A stretch of DNA of 64,000 nucleotides from positions 1,291,501 to 1,355,500 of the forward strand of contig NZ_CP019426.1 of assembly GCF_009834515.1 (NCBI RefSeq), written 5' to 3'. How positions within the stretch are numbered: the first letter of the stretch is position 1; each line of letters begins with the position of its first letter. Under the pieces are notes generated by a model. The model was given only the letters and a program-made list of their open reading frames with translations. It had not been told where the DNA came from and made no database searches. Below are positions 28,458 through 37,952 of this stretch, one piece after another. The DNA is from Pseudomonas sp. R84. Lineage in GTDB: Bacteria > Pseudomonadota > Gammaproteobacteria > Pseudomonadales > Pseudomonadaceae. Position numbers and translations under genes: made by a program.

Positions 28458-28553
28458 CCCTGTGGGAGCGAGCCTGCTCGCGAATGCGGTCTGACATTCA
28501 ACATCTTTGTTGCCTGACACACCGCTTTCGCGAGCAGGCTCGCTCCCACAGGG
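28458..28553. repeat. REP doublet (GGGAGCGAGCCTGCTCGCG family)
   Basis: Two inverted REPs with outer ends CCCTGTGGGAG and CTCCCACAGGG, separated by ~45 nt that include an imperfectly mirrored GACATTCA/TGCCTGACAC segment. Located between the TetR gene and the lipoprotein gene. Confidence 0.85.
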
Positions 28554-28597
28554 TAATGTGGCGATGTTCAGGGCCGTGTGTTCATAGGGAGTGTTGA

Positions 28598-29152
28598 ATG
28601 AAAGCCTGGCGTGGTGTGCTGATCGCCTTGTCGTTCCTGCTGCTCAGTGGCTGTCTGGTGACCTTCAAGGAGCCGCTGGCCGCCAGTGATCCCGCGCCCA
28701 AGGGCTTGCTCGGCAAATGGTCGAGCACCAATGCCTGGGGCGAGCCGATGAACCTTGAGCTGACGCGATTGGGCAGCGATCGTTACCAGGCCGTCACGTA
28801 CTTCAAGGCCAAACCCCACGAACGCGAAGCCTATCCCTTCACCGTGTCGCGCCACGGCAACCGCTGGTATCTGTCGGCGAAAGTCCCGGCGCAGTACGGC
28901 GGCCACTTCACCATCGCCGGTTTCGAACTCACCGAAAAACACGAATTGGTGGTCTACAACCTCGATCTCGAGCAGATCAATCAAGCGATCAAACAGAAAG
29001 CCCTCGACGGTCAGGCCTTCCAGACCGACGATGGCGACGGCGTGCAAGTCGACAGCAACCTCGACAAGGTCTTTGCTTACCTCGACGATCCGACCAATTC
29101 CGATGTCTTCGTTGAAGCCGTGCGCTACCAGCGCCAGGCCCGCGCCAAATAA
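28598..29152 (+). CDS. Putative lipoprotein
   Basis: A 184-aa protein with a lipoprotein signal peptide: a basic start, hydrophobic core, and lipobox LLSGC with Cys19. The mature part (LLGKWSSTNAWGEPMNLELTR) looks like a small beta-rich domain with no family I can name. It ends 32 nt before the DUF1704 gene in the same direction, and the two probably form an operon. The lipid anchor places it in the envelope. GGGAG lies upstream of the ATG. Confidence 0.75.
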   Translation: MKAWRGVLIALSFLLLSGCLVTFKEPLAASDPAPKGLLGKWSSTNAWGEPMNLELTRLGSDRYQAVTYFKAKPHEREAYPFTVSRHGNRWYLSAKVPAQYGGHFTIAGFELTEKHELVVYNLDLEQINQAIKQKALDGQAFQTDDGDGVQVDSNLDKVFAYLDDPTNSDVFVEAVRYQRQARAK

Positions 29153-29184
29153 TTCATACGTCAGGTGTTCTACAGGAGTTTCGG

Positions 29185-30462
29185 GTGGACGATTACCAGC
29201 AGACGATACGCATGTTGTCCGACCGCATTGTGCTGGCGCAGACGCCGATCCGCGTACTCGACGCGGTCAAGTGGGACGAAAACATCCGCAAGGGCTTCCT
29301 CAAGGCCAAAGGCAAGGAAATGCCGGCGGTGGATCGCGACTACTACCTCAACCGGCCGCTGAGTTTCGATTCGAGCAAGGTCAAACTGGAATTCCAGAAC
29401 ATCGAGCGCGACATCACCCGCCAGCTCGGTCAGTTCAACCCGGTCGGGCAGATCATGCGGCGCATGTGCAAGGAATACCGCATGGTGGTACGCATGCTCG
29501 AAGCGCGCGGCACCGAGGATTTCGGGTTGATCTCGCAAGAACTGTATGGCGCAGCGTCCGATGCGTTCCACGCCGGTGACCCGACGCTGGCCGACCTCGG
29601 TCTGATGATGTCCGACTACCTGAACAACATCGATGGCCGTGGCGACCTCAAGGACGAGCCGAAAGTCCTCACCGCCAAGGACGCCGTGCACTTGCTGCAG
29701 ACCCGTCTGAACAAGGTGTTCGGCGAGGCCGAGGAAACCATCCGCGTGTTCGAGTCCGACGGCATCGTTGCCGACGCGGCGGCGGGCGCCGATTACATCA
29801 AGATCCGCACCGACGCAATGTTCAACGACCGCGACGTGCGCGCGCTGGAGGTTCACGAAGGCCTGGTGCACGTCGGCACTACGCTAAACGGTTTGAACCA
29901 GCCGATCTGCACCTTCCTGTCCAAAGGCCCACCGTCGTCGACGGTGACCCAGGAAGGCCTGGCGATTCTGATGGAAATCATCACCTTCGCCTCCTACCCG
30001 AGTCGCCTGCGCAAACTGACCAACCGCACCCGCGCCATTCACATGGTCGAGGAGGGCGCGGACTTCTTGCAGATCTTCGAGTTTTTCCGCGAACAGGGTT
30101 TTGAGATGGCGGACAGCTACGGCAACGCCAGTCGCGTTTTCCGTGGATCGACGCCGACGGGGCTGCCATTTACCAAAGACTTGTCCTACCTCAAGGGCTT
30201 TATCATGGTTTACAACTACATTCAGTTGGCCGTGCGTAAAGGCAAGCTTGAACAGATACCGCTGTTGTTCTGCGGCAAGACCACGCTGGAAGACATGCGT
30301 ACCTTGCGTCAGCTGGTGGATGAAGGATTGGTGGTACCGCCCAAGTATCTGCCGGATCAGTTCCGCGATTTGAATGCGTTGTCGGCGTGGATGTGCTTCT
30401 CCAACTTCCTCAACCACTTGAGCCTGGACCGGATCGAAGCGGACTACTCCAATATTCTTTGA
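29185..30462 (+). CDS. DUF1704 / QEGLA-motif putative metallopeptidase
   Basis: A 425-aa protein of the family annotated as flavohemoglobin expression-modulating QEGLA-motif protein (DUF1704). The start is GTG 29185, with CAGGAG upstream. The key motif HEGLVH (224-229) is an HExxxH metal site, followed by TQEGLA (255-260) with a further Glu at 264. The eukaryotic relatives are the MATCAP carboxypeptidases that trim tubulin tails with an HExxxH zinc site, so a zinc peptidase acting on the end of a peptide is a reasonable inference. The bacterial substrate is unknown. There is no signal peptide, so it should be cytoplasmic although its operon partner is a lipoprotein. Confidence 0.8.
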   Translation: MDDYQQTIRMLSDRIVLAQTPIRVLDAVKWDENIRKGFLKAKGKEMPAVDRDYYLNRPLSFDSSKVKLEFQNIERDITRQLGQFNPVGQIMRRMCKEYRMVVRMLEARGTEDFGLISQELYGAASDAFHAGDPTLADLGLMMSDYLNNIDGRGDLKDEPKVLTAKDAVHLLQTRLNKVFGEAEETIRVFESDGIVADAAAGADYIKIRTDAMFNDRDVRALEVHEGLVHVGTTLNGLNQPICTFLSKGPPSSTVTQEGLAILMEIITFASYPSRLRKLTNRTRAIHMVEEGADFLQIFEFFREQGFEMADSYGNASRVFRGSTPTGLPFTKDLSYLKGFIMVYNYIQLAVRKGKLEQIPLLFCGKTTLEDMRTLRQLVDEGLVVPPKYLPDQFRDLNALSAWMCFSNFLNHLSLDRIEADYSNIL

Positions 30463-30476
30463 CCCACAAAAAATCC

Positions 30477-30570
30477 CCTGTAGGAGTGAGCCTGCTCGCG
30501 ATAGCGGTGTGTCAATCAACATTAATATCGACTGATGCACCGCTATCGCGAGCAGGCTCACTCCTACAGG
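30477..30570. repeat. REP doublet (CCTGTAGGAGTGAGCCTGCTCGCGATAGCGG family)
   Basis: Two inverted copies with outer ends CCTGTAGGAG and CTCCTACAGG, and inner GCTATCGCGAGCAGGCTCA. The ~30-nt spacer carries TGTGTCAATCAAC...GACTGATGCAC. The same TAGGAGTGAG variant recurs at 43083, 56845 and 62406. Confidence 0.85.
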
Positions 30571-30613
30571 TTTGTTCTGTATTCCAACCCGAATTTCTGC
30601 GAGGTTTCACCGG

Positions 30614-31519
30614 ATGAGAATCCTCGGCATCTTCTGCCTGCTCCTGACCCTCGGCGGTTGCAGCTCTTTGTTGTTCTACCCCGAACCCGGCCAGATCTTC
30701 ACGCCGGAAAAAGCCAAGCTCGAATACCGGACGGTAACTCTGGTTACCGCTGATGGCTTGAAGCTCAACGCCTGGTGGCTGCCGGCCAAATCCGGCGTCG
30801 AAGTCAAAGGCACTGTCCTGCACTTGCACGGCAACGGCGGCAATCTGCCGATGCACCTCGGCGGCAGTTGGTGGTTGCCGAAGAACGGCTATCAAGTGTT
30901 GCTGGTCGACTATCGCGGTTATGGCTTGTCCGAGGGCGAGCCGAGTTTGCCGGCGATCTATCAGGATATCGACGCCGCATTCGCCTGGCTCGACAAGGCG
31001 CCGGAGGTGAACGGCAAACCGCTGGTTTTACTCGGCCAGAGCCTCGGTGGTTCGATGGCGGTGCATTGGCTGGTACAACATCCTGAAAGACAAAAACAGC
31101 TCAAGGCTTTGGTGCTCGACGGCGTGCCCGCCAGCTATCGCAGCGTGGGGCAATACGCGCTGAGCACAGCGTGGCTGACCTGGCCATTTCAGGTGCCGCT
31201 GTCGTGGCTGGTGCCGGACGGTGACAGCGCAATCAACTCGATGCCGCAGCTCAACGGCGTGCCGAAGCTGATCTTCCACAGCATCGACGATCCGCTGGTG
31301 CCACTTTCCAACGGCATCCGTCTGTATCAAGCTGCGCCGCCACCGCGCGTGCTGCAACTGACTCGCGGCGGCCATGTGCAGACCTTCGGCGATCCGGTGT
31401 GGCGTCAGGTCATGCTGCGCTACCTCGACGACCCCGAGCATTTCAACGGCTTGCGCCGTCTCGGCGAAATCCCCAATTACCCGCAGCCCCCGAATTCTGA
31501 AGATGAGAGTCCGCAATGA
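30614..31519 (+). CDS. Lipid-anchored alpha/beta hydrolase
   Basis: A 301-aa protein starting at ATG 30614. A lipobox LGGC puts the lipidated Cys at residue 16. The alpha/beta hydrolase fold shows the oxyanion segment LHGNGGN, the nucleophile elbow GQSLGG (Ser), an acid in HSIDDPLVPL and the catalytic His in TRGGHVQTF. It is likely a serine hydrolase (esterase, lipase or peptidase type) anchored in the envelope. It overlaps the following small gene by 4 nt. Confidence 0.82.
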   Translation: MRILGIFCLLLTLGGCSSLLFYPEPGQIFTPEKAKLEYRTVTLVTADGLKLNAWWLPAKSGVEVKGTVLHLHGNGGNLPMHLGGSWWLPKNGYQVLLVDYRGYGLSEGEPSLPAIYQDIDAAFAWLDKAPEVNGKPLVLLGQSLGGSMAVHWLVQHPERQKQLKALVLDGVPASYRSVGQYALSTAWLTWPFQVPLSWLVPDGDSAINSMPQLNGVPKLIFHSIDDPLVPLSNGIRLYQAAPPPRVLQLTRGGHVQTFGDPVWRQVMLRYLDDPEHFNGLRRLGEIPNYPQPPNSEDESPQ

Positions 31520-31845
31520 CTGAAGAACGTAACGCCATCCCGCTAATCATCACCGGTATCTGCAGCATTCTCGGCACTGTCGGGGCGCTGTGGTACTACG
31601 GCTACCTGCATTTCGCCAAACCCGAGGATGCGTTGCTGCTTAACGAGTTCACCATGCTCAAGACCGTGCCGGGTGAGGATTACAAAGTCTCGCTGGACCC
31701 GGCGCCGCAAGTGGCGCAGTGCATTGATGGCGTACTGGTGTTGTTCGATACCGAACAGAAAGGTTTGACCGGTGTACTGATCAATGGGCAGAAAAAAGCG
31801 GTGCGTTGCATGGGCGAAGAAACCCCGCAGAAGCTGCAAGAGTGA
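31516..31845 (+). CDS. Small single-span membrane protein
   Basis: A 109-aa protein starting in the ATGA overlap with the hydrolase gene. One membrane segment (residues ~8-30, IPLIITGICSILGTVGALWYYGYL) is followed by a ~75-residue soluble part (CIDGVLVLFDTEQKGLTGVLINGQKK) predicted to lie in the periplasm. I do not recognise a family. The tight coupling suggests a partner of the lipoprotein hydrolase. Confidence 0.7.
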   Translation: MTEERNAIPLIITGICSILGTVGALWYYGYLHFAKPEDALLLNEFTMLKTVPGEDYKVSLDPAPQVAQCIDGVLVLFDTEQKGLTGVLINGQKKAVRCMGEETPQKLQE

Positions 31846-31859
31846 TTCTGCAGGTTCAG

Positions 31860-32020
31860 CCCTCACCCTAACCCTCCCGAAACGTCGGACCGCCCAGAGG
31901 GAGAGGGGACTGACCGTGGTGTCTTTCGAGTTACGCCGACCTGATCCATCGTATAGAACACAAATTCTGAAAGCACCACAAATCGCCTCCCTCTCCCTCG
32001 GGAGAGGGCTGGGGTGAGGG
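31860..32020. repeat. Long inverted repeat element (CCCTCACCC...GGGTGAGGG family)
   Basis: A 161-nt element bounded by CCCTCACCCTAACCCTC and GAGGGCTGGGGTGAGGG. Its core (TGACCGTGGTGTCTTTCGAGTT, CGACCTGATCC) is related to the element after wspR. It lies between convergent genes. Confidence 0.78.
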
Positions 32021-32041
32021 GCCGCGATGTCAGCGCCACAA

Positions 32042-32075
32042 AAAAGCCCCGCCTGATCACTCAAGCGGGGCTTTT
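32042..32075 (-). terminator. Intrinsic terminator of the lptF-type gene
   Basis: AAAAGCCCCGC / GCGGGGCTTTT stem with a 12-nt loop and A/T tails on both sides. It acts on minus-strand transcripts ending after 32093 and could work in both directions. Confidence 0.88.
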
Positions 32076-32092
32076 GCGTTACAGCAGGGCGC

Positions 32093-32881
32093 TTAGTTCG
32101 AGCTAACCGCCGAACGTGGCATCACTGGCTGGTTGTCGTTGGAAATGGTTACTTCCACACGACGGTTCATCGCACGGCCGGAGACGCTGCCGTTCTCGGC
32201 AACCGGGTATTCCTTGCCGTAGCCCTGAGCCACGATGCGCGCTGGATCAACGCCCATTTTCACCAGAGCGGTACGTACGGAATTGGCGCGACGCTCGGAC
32301 AGAGTCTGGTTGTGGCTCGCAGTACCGGTGCTGTCGGTGTAGCCCTCGACGATCACCTTGCGATCAGGGTTTTCCTGAAGGAATTGCGCCAGTTTGTTGA
32401 TGTTGACCAGACCGCTGGATTTCAGGTCAGCACGGTCGGTGGCGAACAGCACATCACCGAAAGTCACCAGCGTACCGCGATCGGTCTGCTTGGCATTCAG
32501 GCTGTCCTGCAGCTGTTTGATCTGCTGATCGCGAGCATCCAGACGCGCTTGAGCACGTTGGGCAGCAGCGTTCTTCAGATTGTTTTCAGCGGTGCGCAGG
32601 GCGATGGTCTGTTTGGCCACTTCCACGCGCTGGTTGGTCAGGTAGGCCAGTTGGTCGACCTTGGCGGCGTCTTGCTTGTCCAGATAAGCCTTGTCGGCCT
32701 TGTCCAGGTAATCACTGGCGTCCTTGGTTTCCAGCGCCGCGACTTTGCTGGCCTGCGGGTTGGCCTGCAGGCCGGCGTAGTTGGTGCGCGCGTTTTCCAG
32801 ATTCGGGTTAGGCGGAGTGGAGCAGGCAGCCAGGGCAACGCTTGCGGCCAGAAGAGCTGGGATCATCAGTTGCTTACGCAT
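32093..32881 (-). CDS. lptF: OmpA-family outer-membrane lipoprotein, LptF-like
   Basis: A 262-aa lipoprotein (lipobox ALAAC, Cys20). A helical, coiled-coil-like region (~25-145, rich in A/K/Q) precedes the OmpA C-terminal peptidoglycan-binding domain (LVTFGDVLFATDRADLKSSG, VIVEGYTDSTGT, SERRANSVRTAL, GRAMNRRVEV). P. aeruginosa LptF (PA3692) has this layout, is AlgU-regulated, and contributes to survival in harsh conditions. It is transcribed after the DUF4398 lipoprotein gene 55 nt upstream. Confidence 0.85.
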   Translation of the reverse strand: MRKQLMIPALLAASVALAACSTPPNPNLENARTNYAGLQANPQASKVAALETKDASDYLDKADKAYLDKQDAAKVDQLAYLTNQRVEVAKQTIALRTAENNLKNAAAQRAQARLDARDQQIKQLQDSLNAKQTDRGTLVTFGDVLFATDRADLKSSGLVNINKLAQFLQENPDRKVIVEGYTDSTGTASHNQTLSERRANSVRTALVKMGVDPARIVAQGYGKEYPVAENGSVSGRAMNRRVEVTISNDNQPVMPRSAVSSN

Positions 32882-32936
32882 AATTTGTCGTCCTTTCTAT
32901 CGATAAAAGTTTCAGCTTTGCGATCGGGATGCGCGC

Positions 32937-33341
32937 TTACTGCACGGTGCGCTGACTTTCCTGACGCAGTTCCTGAACACCTTTCTGGGAATCCTTCACA
33001 GCCTGTTCGGCTTTCGCGGCCTGAGCCTTGCGTTCTGCTACACGAGCGTCCCATTCGGCTTGCTCGGACAGGGTGCGCGCTTCGTCATACTTCTTGTCGT
33101 GCATGGCGATTTCGGCTTGTTTCAGCTTGTCCTGCGCTTGCTTCATCTCAACGGCAGCGAATTCGGTACCGCCGGCACTGACGGCGCTGTTCACGGCCGA
33201 TTGGGTCACGGCGTATTGCTCGGTCGGTGGATTACCAGCGCAACCGGCCAGTACGAAGCTGGTGCCGATGGCCAGAGCCGCCAGTTTCAGACCGCGCAGG
33301 TGGGTAAACGAGGTTTGGTTTTTCATGGTCTTCAACTCCAT
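32937..33341 (-). CDS. DUF4398 lipoprotein, partner of LptF
   Basis: A ~134-aa lipoprotein (lipobox VLAGC). Its mature part is alpha-helical and repetitive (AVEMKQAQDKLKQAEIAMHDKKYDEARTLSEQAEWDARVAERKAQAAK), typical of DUF4398. I chose ATG 33341 because AGGAG lies 8 nt upstream. ATG 33326, with its own GGAG, is an alternative and gives a more usual lipoprotein leader. With the OmpA-like protein it probably forms an envelope-stabilising pair. Confidence 0.8.
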   Translation of the reverse strand: MELKTMKNQTSFTHLRGLKLAALAIGTSFVLAGCAGNPPTEQYAVTQSAVNSAVSAGGTEFAAVEMKQAQDKLKQAEIAMHDKKYDEARTLSEQAEWDARVAERKAQAAKAEQAVKDSQKGVQELRQESQRTVQ

Positions 33342-33719
33342 TAGGCATCTCCTGAAAACATCTGAATCCATCCTGGCCGAGGAGCCGCAAGCGACGTGTG
33401 AAAGCGCGTTTTTGAAACGCTCGTTCCAGGCGTGGTTACAGGTTCCGACCGGCGGGATTTTTCAAAAGTTCAGAAAAGATGGCCTATCGCCAAAAAAAAT
33501 TTTGACCGAATGGACAAGGCTCTAGAGCGGGAACTTTGGCGAGGGAGAGTGGTACGCGCGGGTGTTTCCAATACTGAAAGCACGTCGATCCAGAGGCAGA
33601 AATGCAGTCAATGTGGGAGCGAGCCTGCTCGCGAAAGCGGTGTGCCAGTCACCATCAATGTCGACTGATATAACGCATTCGCGAGCAGGCTCGCTCCCAC
33701 AGTTTTGGACTAGGTTGTG
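33342..33719. other. Intergenic region upstream of the DUF4398-lptF operon
   Basis: A 378-nt region without a coding frame I trust. It must contain the promoter of the minus-strand operon, because the gene downstream of it on the other side (33720) ends here. The A/T-rich stretch around 33455-33520 is the likely promoter area. A REP doublet occupies 33612-33701. Confidence 0.4.
33612..33701. repeat. REP doublet (GGGAGCGAGCCTGCTCGCG family)
   Basis: Inverted TGTGGGAGCGAGCCTGCTCG and CGAGCAGGCTCGCTCCCACA with a ~45-nt spacer containing GTGTGCCAGTCACC and GTCGACTGATA. Confidence 0.85.
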
Positions 33720-34064
33720 TCAGTGTTTTTGCTTGCCTTCAACAGCCGACAGGTCATGCAAATGTCGGCGCGAAAGGGCCAGAAACCGTGGCGTAGGCCC
33801 GACATCCTCATACAACGGATCACCCTCCTCATCGGTCGCCACCACCGTCGAACCTTTCACATACGGCAGGCTCGCTTCGAACTCCTCAAGCGCCGCGCCA
33901 ATCAGTTCGCCGAGCAGTTCTTCGGCCTGCCGTTTGGGGTACATCTCGGCAATCGCCGCCAAGCGCGCAGCAGCTTCAACGTCCAGATGAATCGTGTAGC
34001 CAGTGTCGGTCAGGCGACCTTTGGCGTTTTCTTCCCAATGCTGGGCGAGTTCACGAATTTTCAT
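33720..34064 (-). CDS. Conserved Pseudomonas hypothetical protein
   Basis: A 114-aa acidic protein (MKIRELAQHWEENAKGRLTDTGYTIHLDVEAAARLAAIAEMYPKR split in two here: start MKIRELAQHWEENA, then DVEAAARLAAIAEMYPKRQ). The pattern of an N-terminal strand segment followed by helices with LLGELIGAALEEFEA resembles ribbon-helix-helix-type small proteins, but this is only a guess. It is divergent from ppc. Homologs in this position carry pilus-related names in some databases, as I recall; nothing in the sequence supports a pilus role. Confidence 0.7.
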   Translation of the reverse strand: MKIRELAQHWEENAKGRLTDTGYTIHLDVEAAARLAAIAEMYPKRQAEELLGELIGAALEEFEASLPYVKGSTVVATDEEGDPLYEDVGPTPRFLALSRRHLHDLSAVEGKQKH

Positions 34065-34277
34065 GATGACCTCATTTCGCGCCTGCTCATGGCAGGCCTG
34101 GGTGAGTGTCCGGCAGCGCCGGCGGCAAGCCGTTGTACGGCTTACTGTTGAGACTAGCTTTTGTCCGCAAGGTTTAAAGTCCCTTGGTCGGCTGCTTGTA
34201 AGAAGCGTCGTAGAGCGGCACTCTCTAGGTCATGCACTCGTTTCTAAGCCGTCCGGATTACTGCTGGGGAATTGCTG

Positions 34278-36908
34278 ATGACCGATATTGATGCACGCTT
34301 GCGCGAAGACGTTCACCTGCTCGGAGAGCTGTTGGGCAACACCATTCGAGACCAGTACGGCGAAGCCTTTCTCGACAAGATCGAGCAGATTCGCAAGGGC
34401 GCCAAGGCTGATCGCCGCGGCTCGATGGACGCTGAGCTGAGTGCCAGCCTCAATCAATTGAGCGAGGACGAATTGCTCCCGGTGGCGCGGGCGTTCAACC
34501 AGTTTCTCAATCTGGCGAACATCGCCGAGCAGTATCAGTTGATTCATCGGCGCGAAGAGTCGCAGCCGGCGCCGTTCGAATCCCGCGTACTGCCTGAGTT
34601 GCTCGCCCGTTTACGCAACGAAGGCCACAGCGCCGAGTCGCTGGCCCGGCAACTGGCGCGACTGGAAATCGAACTGGTGCTGACCGCGCACCCGACCGAA
34701 GTGGCGCGGCGCACGCTGATCCAGAAATACGACGCGATCGCCGGGCAACTCGCCGCGCAGGATCATCGCGACCTGACCAGCGCCGAACGCGAACAGATTC
34801 AAAAAACCCTGCAACGGCTGATTGCCGAAGCCTGGCACACCGAAGAAATCCGCCGCACGCGCCCAACGCCGGTTGATGAAGCCAAGTGGGGTTTCGCAGT
34901 GATCGAGCATTCGCTGTGGCAGGCGATTCCCAACCATATGCGCAAGGCCGACAAGGCGTTGCATGAAGCGACCGGCCTGCGTCTGCCACTGGAAGCGGCG
35001 CCGATTCGCTTCGCCTCGTGGATGGGCGGCGACCGTGACGGCAACCCCAACGTCACCGCCGCCGTGACTCGCGAAGTGTTGCTGCTGGCGCGCTGGATGG
35101 CCGCCGATTTGTACCTGCGCGATGTTGATCATCTTGCTGCCGAACTGTCGATGCAGCAGGCCAGCGATGCCCTCAAAGCCAAGGCCGGTGACAGCGCCGA
35201 ACCATATCGTGCGGTGCTCAAACAATTGCGCGAACGCCTGCGCGCGACGCGCAACTGGGCACATGCCGCGCTGACTGCACCGACGCCAGCGCCGGCAGAC
35301 GTGCTGCACAACAACCGCGATCTGCTCGATCCGCTGGAGCTGTGCTTCAACTCGCTGCACGAGTGCGGCATGGGCGTGATCGCCGATGGCCCGCTGCTTG
35401 ATTGCCTGCGTCGGGCGGTGACCTTCGGCTTGTTCCTCGTGCGTCTCGATGTACGCCAGGATTCGTCGCGACACAGCTCGGCGATGACCGAAATCACCGA
35501 TTATCTTGGTCTCGGTCGCTATGAAGACTGGGACGAAGAGCAGCGCATCAGCTTCCTGACCCGTGAACTGAGCAATCGTCGGCCACTGCTGCCGGCGCAT
35601 TTCAAACCGTCGGCCGACACCGCCGAAGTACTCAACACCTGCAAGGAAGTCGCTGCGGCACCGGGCGCTTCGCTGGGTTCCTACGTAATCTCCATGGCTG
35701 GCGCCGCTTCCGATGTGCTCGCCGTGCAACTGCTGCTCAAAGAGTCCGGCGTGTTGCGGCCGATGCGTGTGGTGCCGCTGTTCGAAACCCTCGCCGACCT
35801 CGACAACGCCGGGCCGGTGATGGAGCGGCTGTTGCTGTTGCCGGGTTACCGCGCACGGCTGCAAGGCCCGCAGGAAGTAATGATCGGTTATTCCGACTCG
35901 GCCAAGGATGCTGGCACCACAGCAGCGGCCTGGGCGCAATATCGCGCGCAGGAACGCTTGGTGGAAATCTGCCGCGAGCAACAAGTCGAACTGCTGCTGT
36001 TCCACGGTCGCGGCGGCACCGTGGGCCGGGGCGGTGGCCCGGCGCATGCGGCGATTCTGTCGCAGCCACCGGGTTCGGTGGCGGGGCGTTTCCGCACCAC
36101 CGAGCAGGGGGAAATGATTCGATTCAAATTCGGCCTGCCGGACATCGCCGAGCAAAACCTCAATCTGTATCTGGCGGCGGTGCTTGAAGCAACGCTACTG
36201 CCACCGCCGCCGCCGACACCAGAGTGGCGTCACTTGATGGACGAATTGGCCGCCGATGGCGTCAGCGCTTATCGCCAGGTCGTGCGGGAAAATCCGCAAT
36301 TCGTCGAGTACTTCCGTCAATCCACGCCAGAGCAGGAGTTGGGTCGCTTGCCCCTCGGCAGTCGTCCAGCCAAACGTCGCGCCGGCGGTATCGAAAGTCT
36401 GCGGGCGATTCCGTGGATCTTTGGCTGGACACAAACGCGGCTGATGCTGCCGGCGTGGCTGGGTTGGGAGTCGGCACTGAGCAAGGCGCTGGAACGCGGC
36501 GAAGGCGAGTTGCTTGGGCAAATGCGCGAACAATGGCCGTTCTTCCGTACGCGTATCGACATGCTCGAAATGGTGCTGGCCAAGGCTGACGCGGATATTG
36601 CGCTGTCCTACGATCAGCGCCTGGTCGAGCCTGATCTGCTGCCGTTGGGCGCGCAGTTACGCGACCTATTGTCGCAGGCGTGCGCAGTGGTGCTCGGCCT
36701 GACTGGCCAGTCGCAGCTGCTGGCACATAGCCCTGACACCCTTGAATTCATCCGTCTGCGCAACACCTATCTCGACCCGCTGCATCTATTGCAGGCCGAA
36801 TTGCTGGCCCGCTCGCGGCAGCAGGATGTCGAGCAGGGCAGCCCGGTGGAACAGGCGTTGCTGGTGTCTGTGGCGGGGATTGCCGCCGGTTTGCGAAATA
36901 CCGGCTAA
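34278..36908 (+). CDS. ppc: Phosphoenolpyruvate carboxylase
   Basis: An 876-aa cytosolic enzyme that adds bicarbonate to PEP to give oxaloacetate and refill the citric-acid cycle. ATG 34278 has GGGGAA upstream. Visible motifs are the catalytic His in [14 protein letters not shown] (~residue 136), the [16 protein letters not shown] segment, [16 protein letters not shown], the SRPAKRR Lys/Arg loop, and the invariant C-terminal ending RNTG. Full length and intact. A terminator hairpin follows 17 nt after the stop. Confidence 0.97.
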   Translation: MTDIDARLREDVHLLGELLGNTIRDQYGEAFLDKIEQIRKGAKADRRGSMDAELSASLNQLSEDELLPVARAFNQFLNLANIAEQYQLIHRREESQPAPFESRVLPELLARLRNEGHSAESLARQLARLEIELVLTAHPTEVARRTLIQKYDAIAGQLAAQDHRDLTSAEREQIQKTLQRLIAEAWHTEEIRRTRPTPVDEAKWGFAVIEHSLWQAIPNHMRKADKALHEATGLRLPLEAAPIRFASWMGGDRDGNPNVTAAVTREVLLLARWMAADLYLRDVDHLAAELSMQQASDALKAKAGDSAEPYRAVLKQLRERLRATRNWAHAALTAPTPAPADVLHNNRDLLDPLELCFNSLHECGMGVIADGPLLDCLRRAVTFGLFLVRLDVRQDSSRHSSAMTEITDYLGLGRYEDWDEEQRISFLTRELSNRRPLLPAHFKPSADTAEVLNTCKEVAAAPGASLGSYVISMAGAASDVLAVQLLLKESGVLRPMRVVPLFETLADLDNAGPVMERLLLLPGYRARLQGPQEVMIGYSDSAKDAGTTAAAWAQYRAQERLVEICREQQVELLLFHGRGGTVGRGGGPAHAAILSQPPGSVAGRFRTTEQGEMIRFKFGLPDIAEQNLNLYLAAVLEATLLPPPPPTPEWRHLMDELAADGVSAYRQVVRENPQFVEYFRQSTPEQELGRLPLGSRPAKRRAGGIESLRAIPWIFGWTQTRLMLPAWLGWESALSKALERGEGELLGQMREQWPFFRTRIDMLEMVLAKADADIALSYDQRLVEPDLLPLGAQLRDLLSQACAVVLGLTGQSQLLAHSPDTLEFIRLRNTYLDPLHLLQAELLARSRQQDVEQGSPVEQALLVSVAGIAAGLRNTG

Positions 36909-36925
36909 TGTTTTTGTCTGGGCAC

Positions 36926-36955
36926 GCGGCCTCCGGAACACGTAACGGAGGCCGC
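36926..36955 (+). terminator. Hairpin terminating ppc
   Basis: Perfect 10-bp stem GCGGCCTCCG / CGGAGGCCGC with a 10-nt loop, followed by TTTG. A second short imperfect hairpin (CCTGaCGGC / GCCGcCAGG) follows at about 36960-36983. Confidence 0.75.
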
Positions 36956-36984
36956 TTTGCCTGACGGCGCAAAGTGCCGCCAGG

Positions 36985-37163
36985 CGACAGTTAGTGATGG
37001 GGTTGCGACTTGGGTTACCGCGTCGCAAGGTCGCAGGGGGCGTCGGTTTCTCCGACTTTTGGCGTCTTGTGTGGGCGCAGCCTGCTGTGTATCTTGATCA
37101 GCCTTTGGCCGTTTGTGCGGCCACGACCCGTATTTTCAGGATTCGTCCCAAGAGGCGAATCCT
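36985..37163 (+). promoter_or_regulatory. Highly structured region upstream of adk
   Basis: Four local hairpins follow one another before adk. They are TTGCGAC/GTCGCAA (37003-37028), GTCGG/CCGAC followed by TTTT (37042-37060), TGGCCG/CGGCCA (37106-37123), and AGGATTCG/CGAATCCT followed by TTGTTTTG (37138-37170). The second and fourth look like weak intrinsic terminators, and the fourth ends about 45 nt before the adk ATG. This could be an attenuated adk leader or a small RNA with its own terminator. No open frame with coding character spans it. Confidence 0.5.
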
Positions 37164-37196
37164 TTGTTTTGTAAAAGCTTTTTATAAAAAAATTGA

Positions 37197-37859
<663 letters not shown>

Positions 37860-37883
37860 AAAGTCTGAACCGCAGCACCATCC

Positions 37884-37903
37884 ACGGCCCGCTTGCGGGC
37901 CGT
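37884..37903 (+). terminator. Hairpin after adk
   Basis: Perfect 9-bp stem ACGGCCCGC / GCGGGCCGT with a TT loop followed by AGTTGTTTAT, 25 nt after the adk stop. The TATACT just downstream (37911-37916) may be the -10 of tsaB. Confidence 0.75.
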
Positions 37904-37952
37904 AGTTGTTTATACTGACGCACTTTTTCCCACCCCTGTTTTGGAAACATCG

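Noticed and set aside
28458..30570. Regularly spaced palindromes as a CRISPR array
   Set aside because: These are REP doublets in inverted orientation, separated by genes of normal length. There are no direct repeats with unique spacers and no cas genes.
34611..36155. 514-codon minus-strand ORF opposite ppc
   Set aside because: Shadow of the ppc frame; ppc has every catalytic motif.
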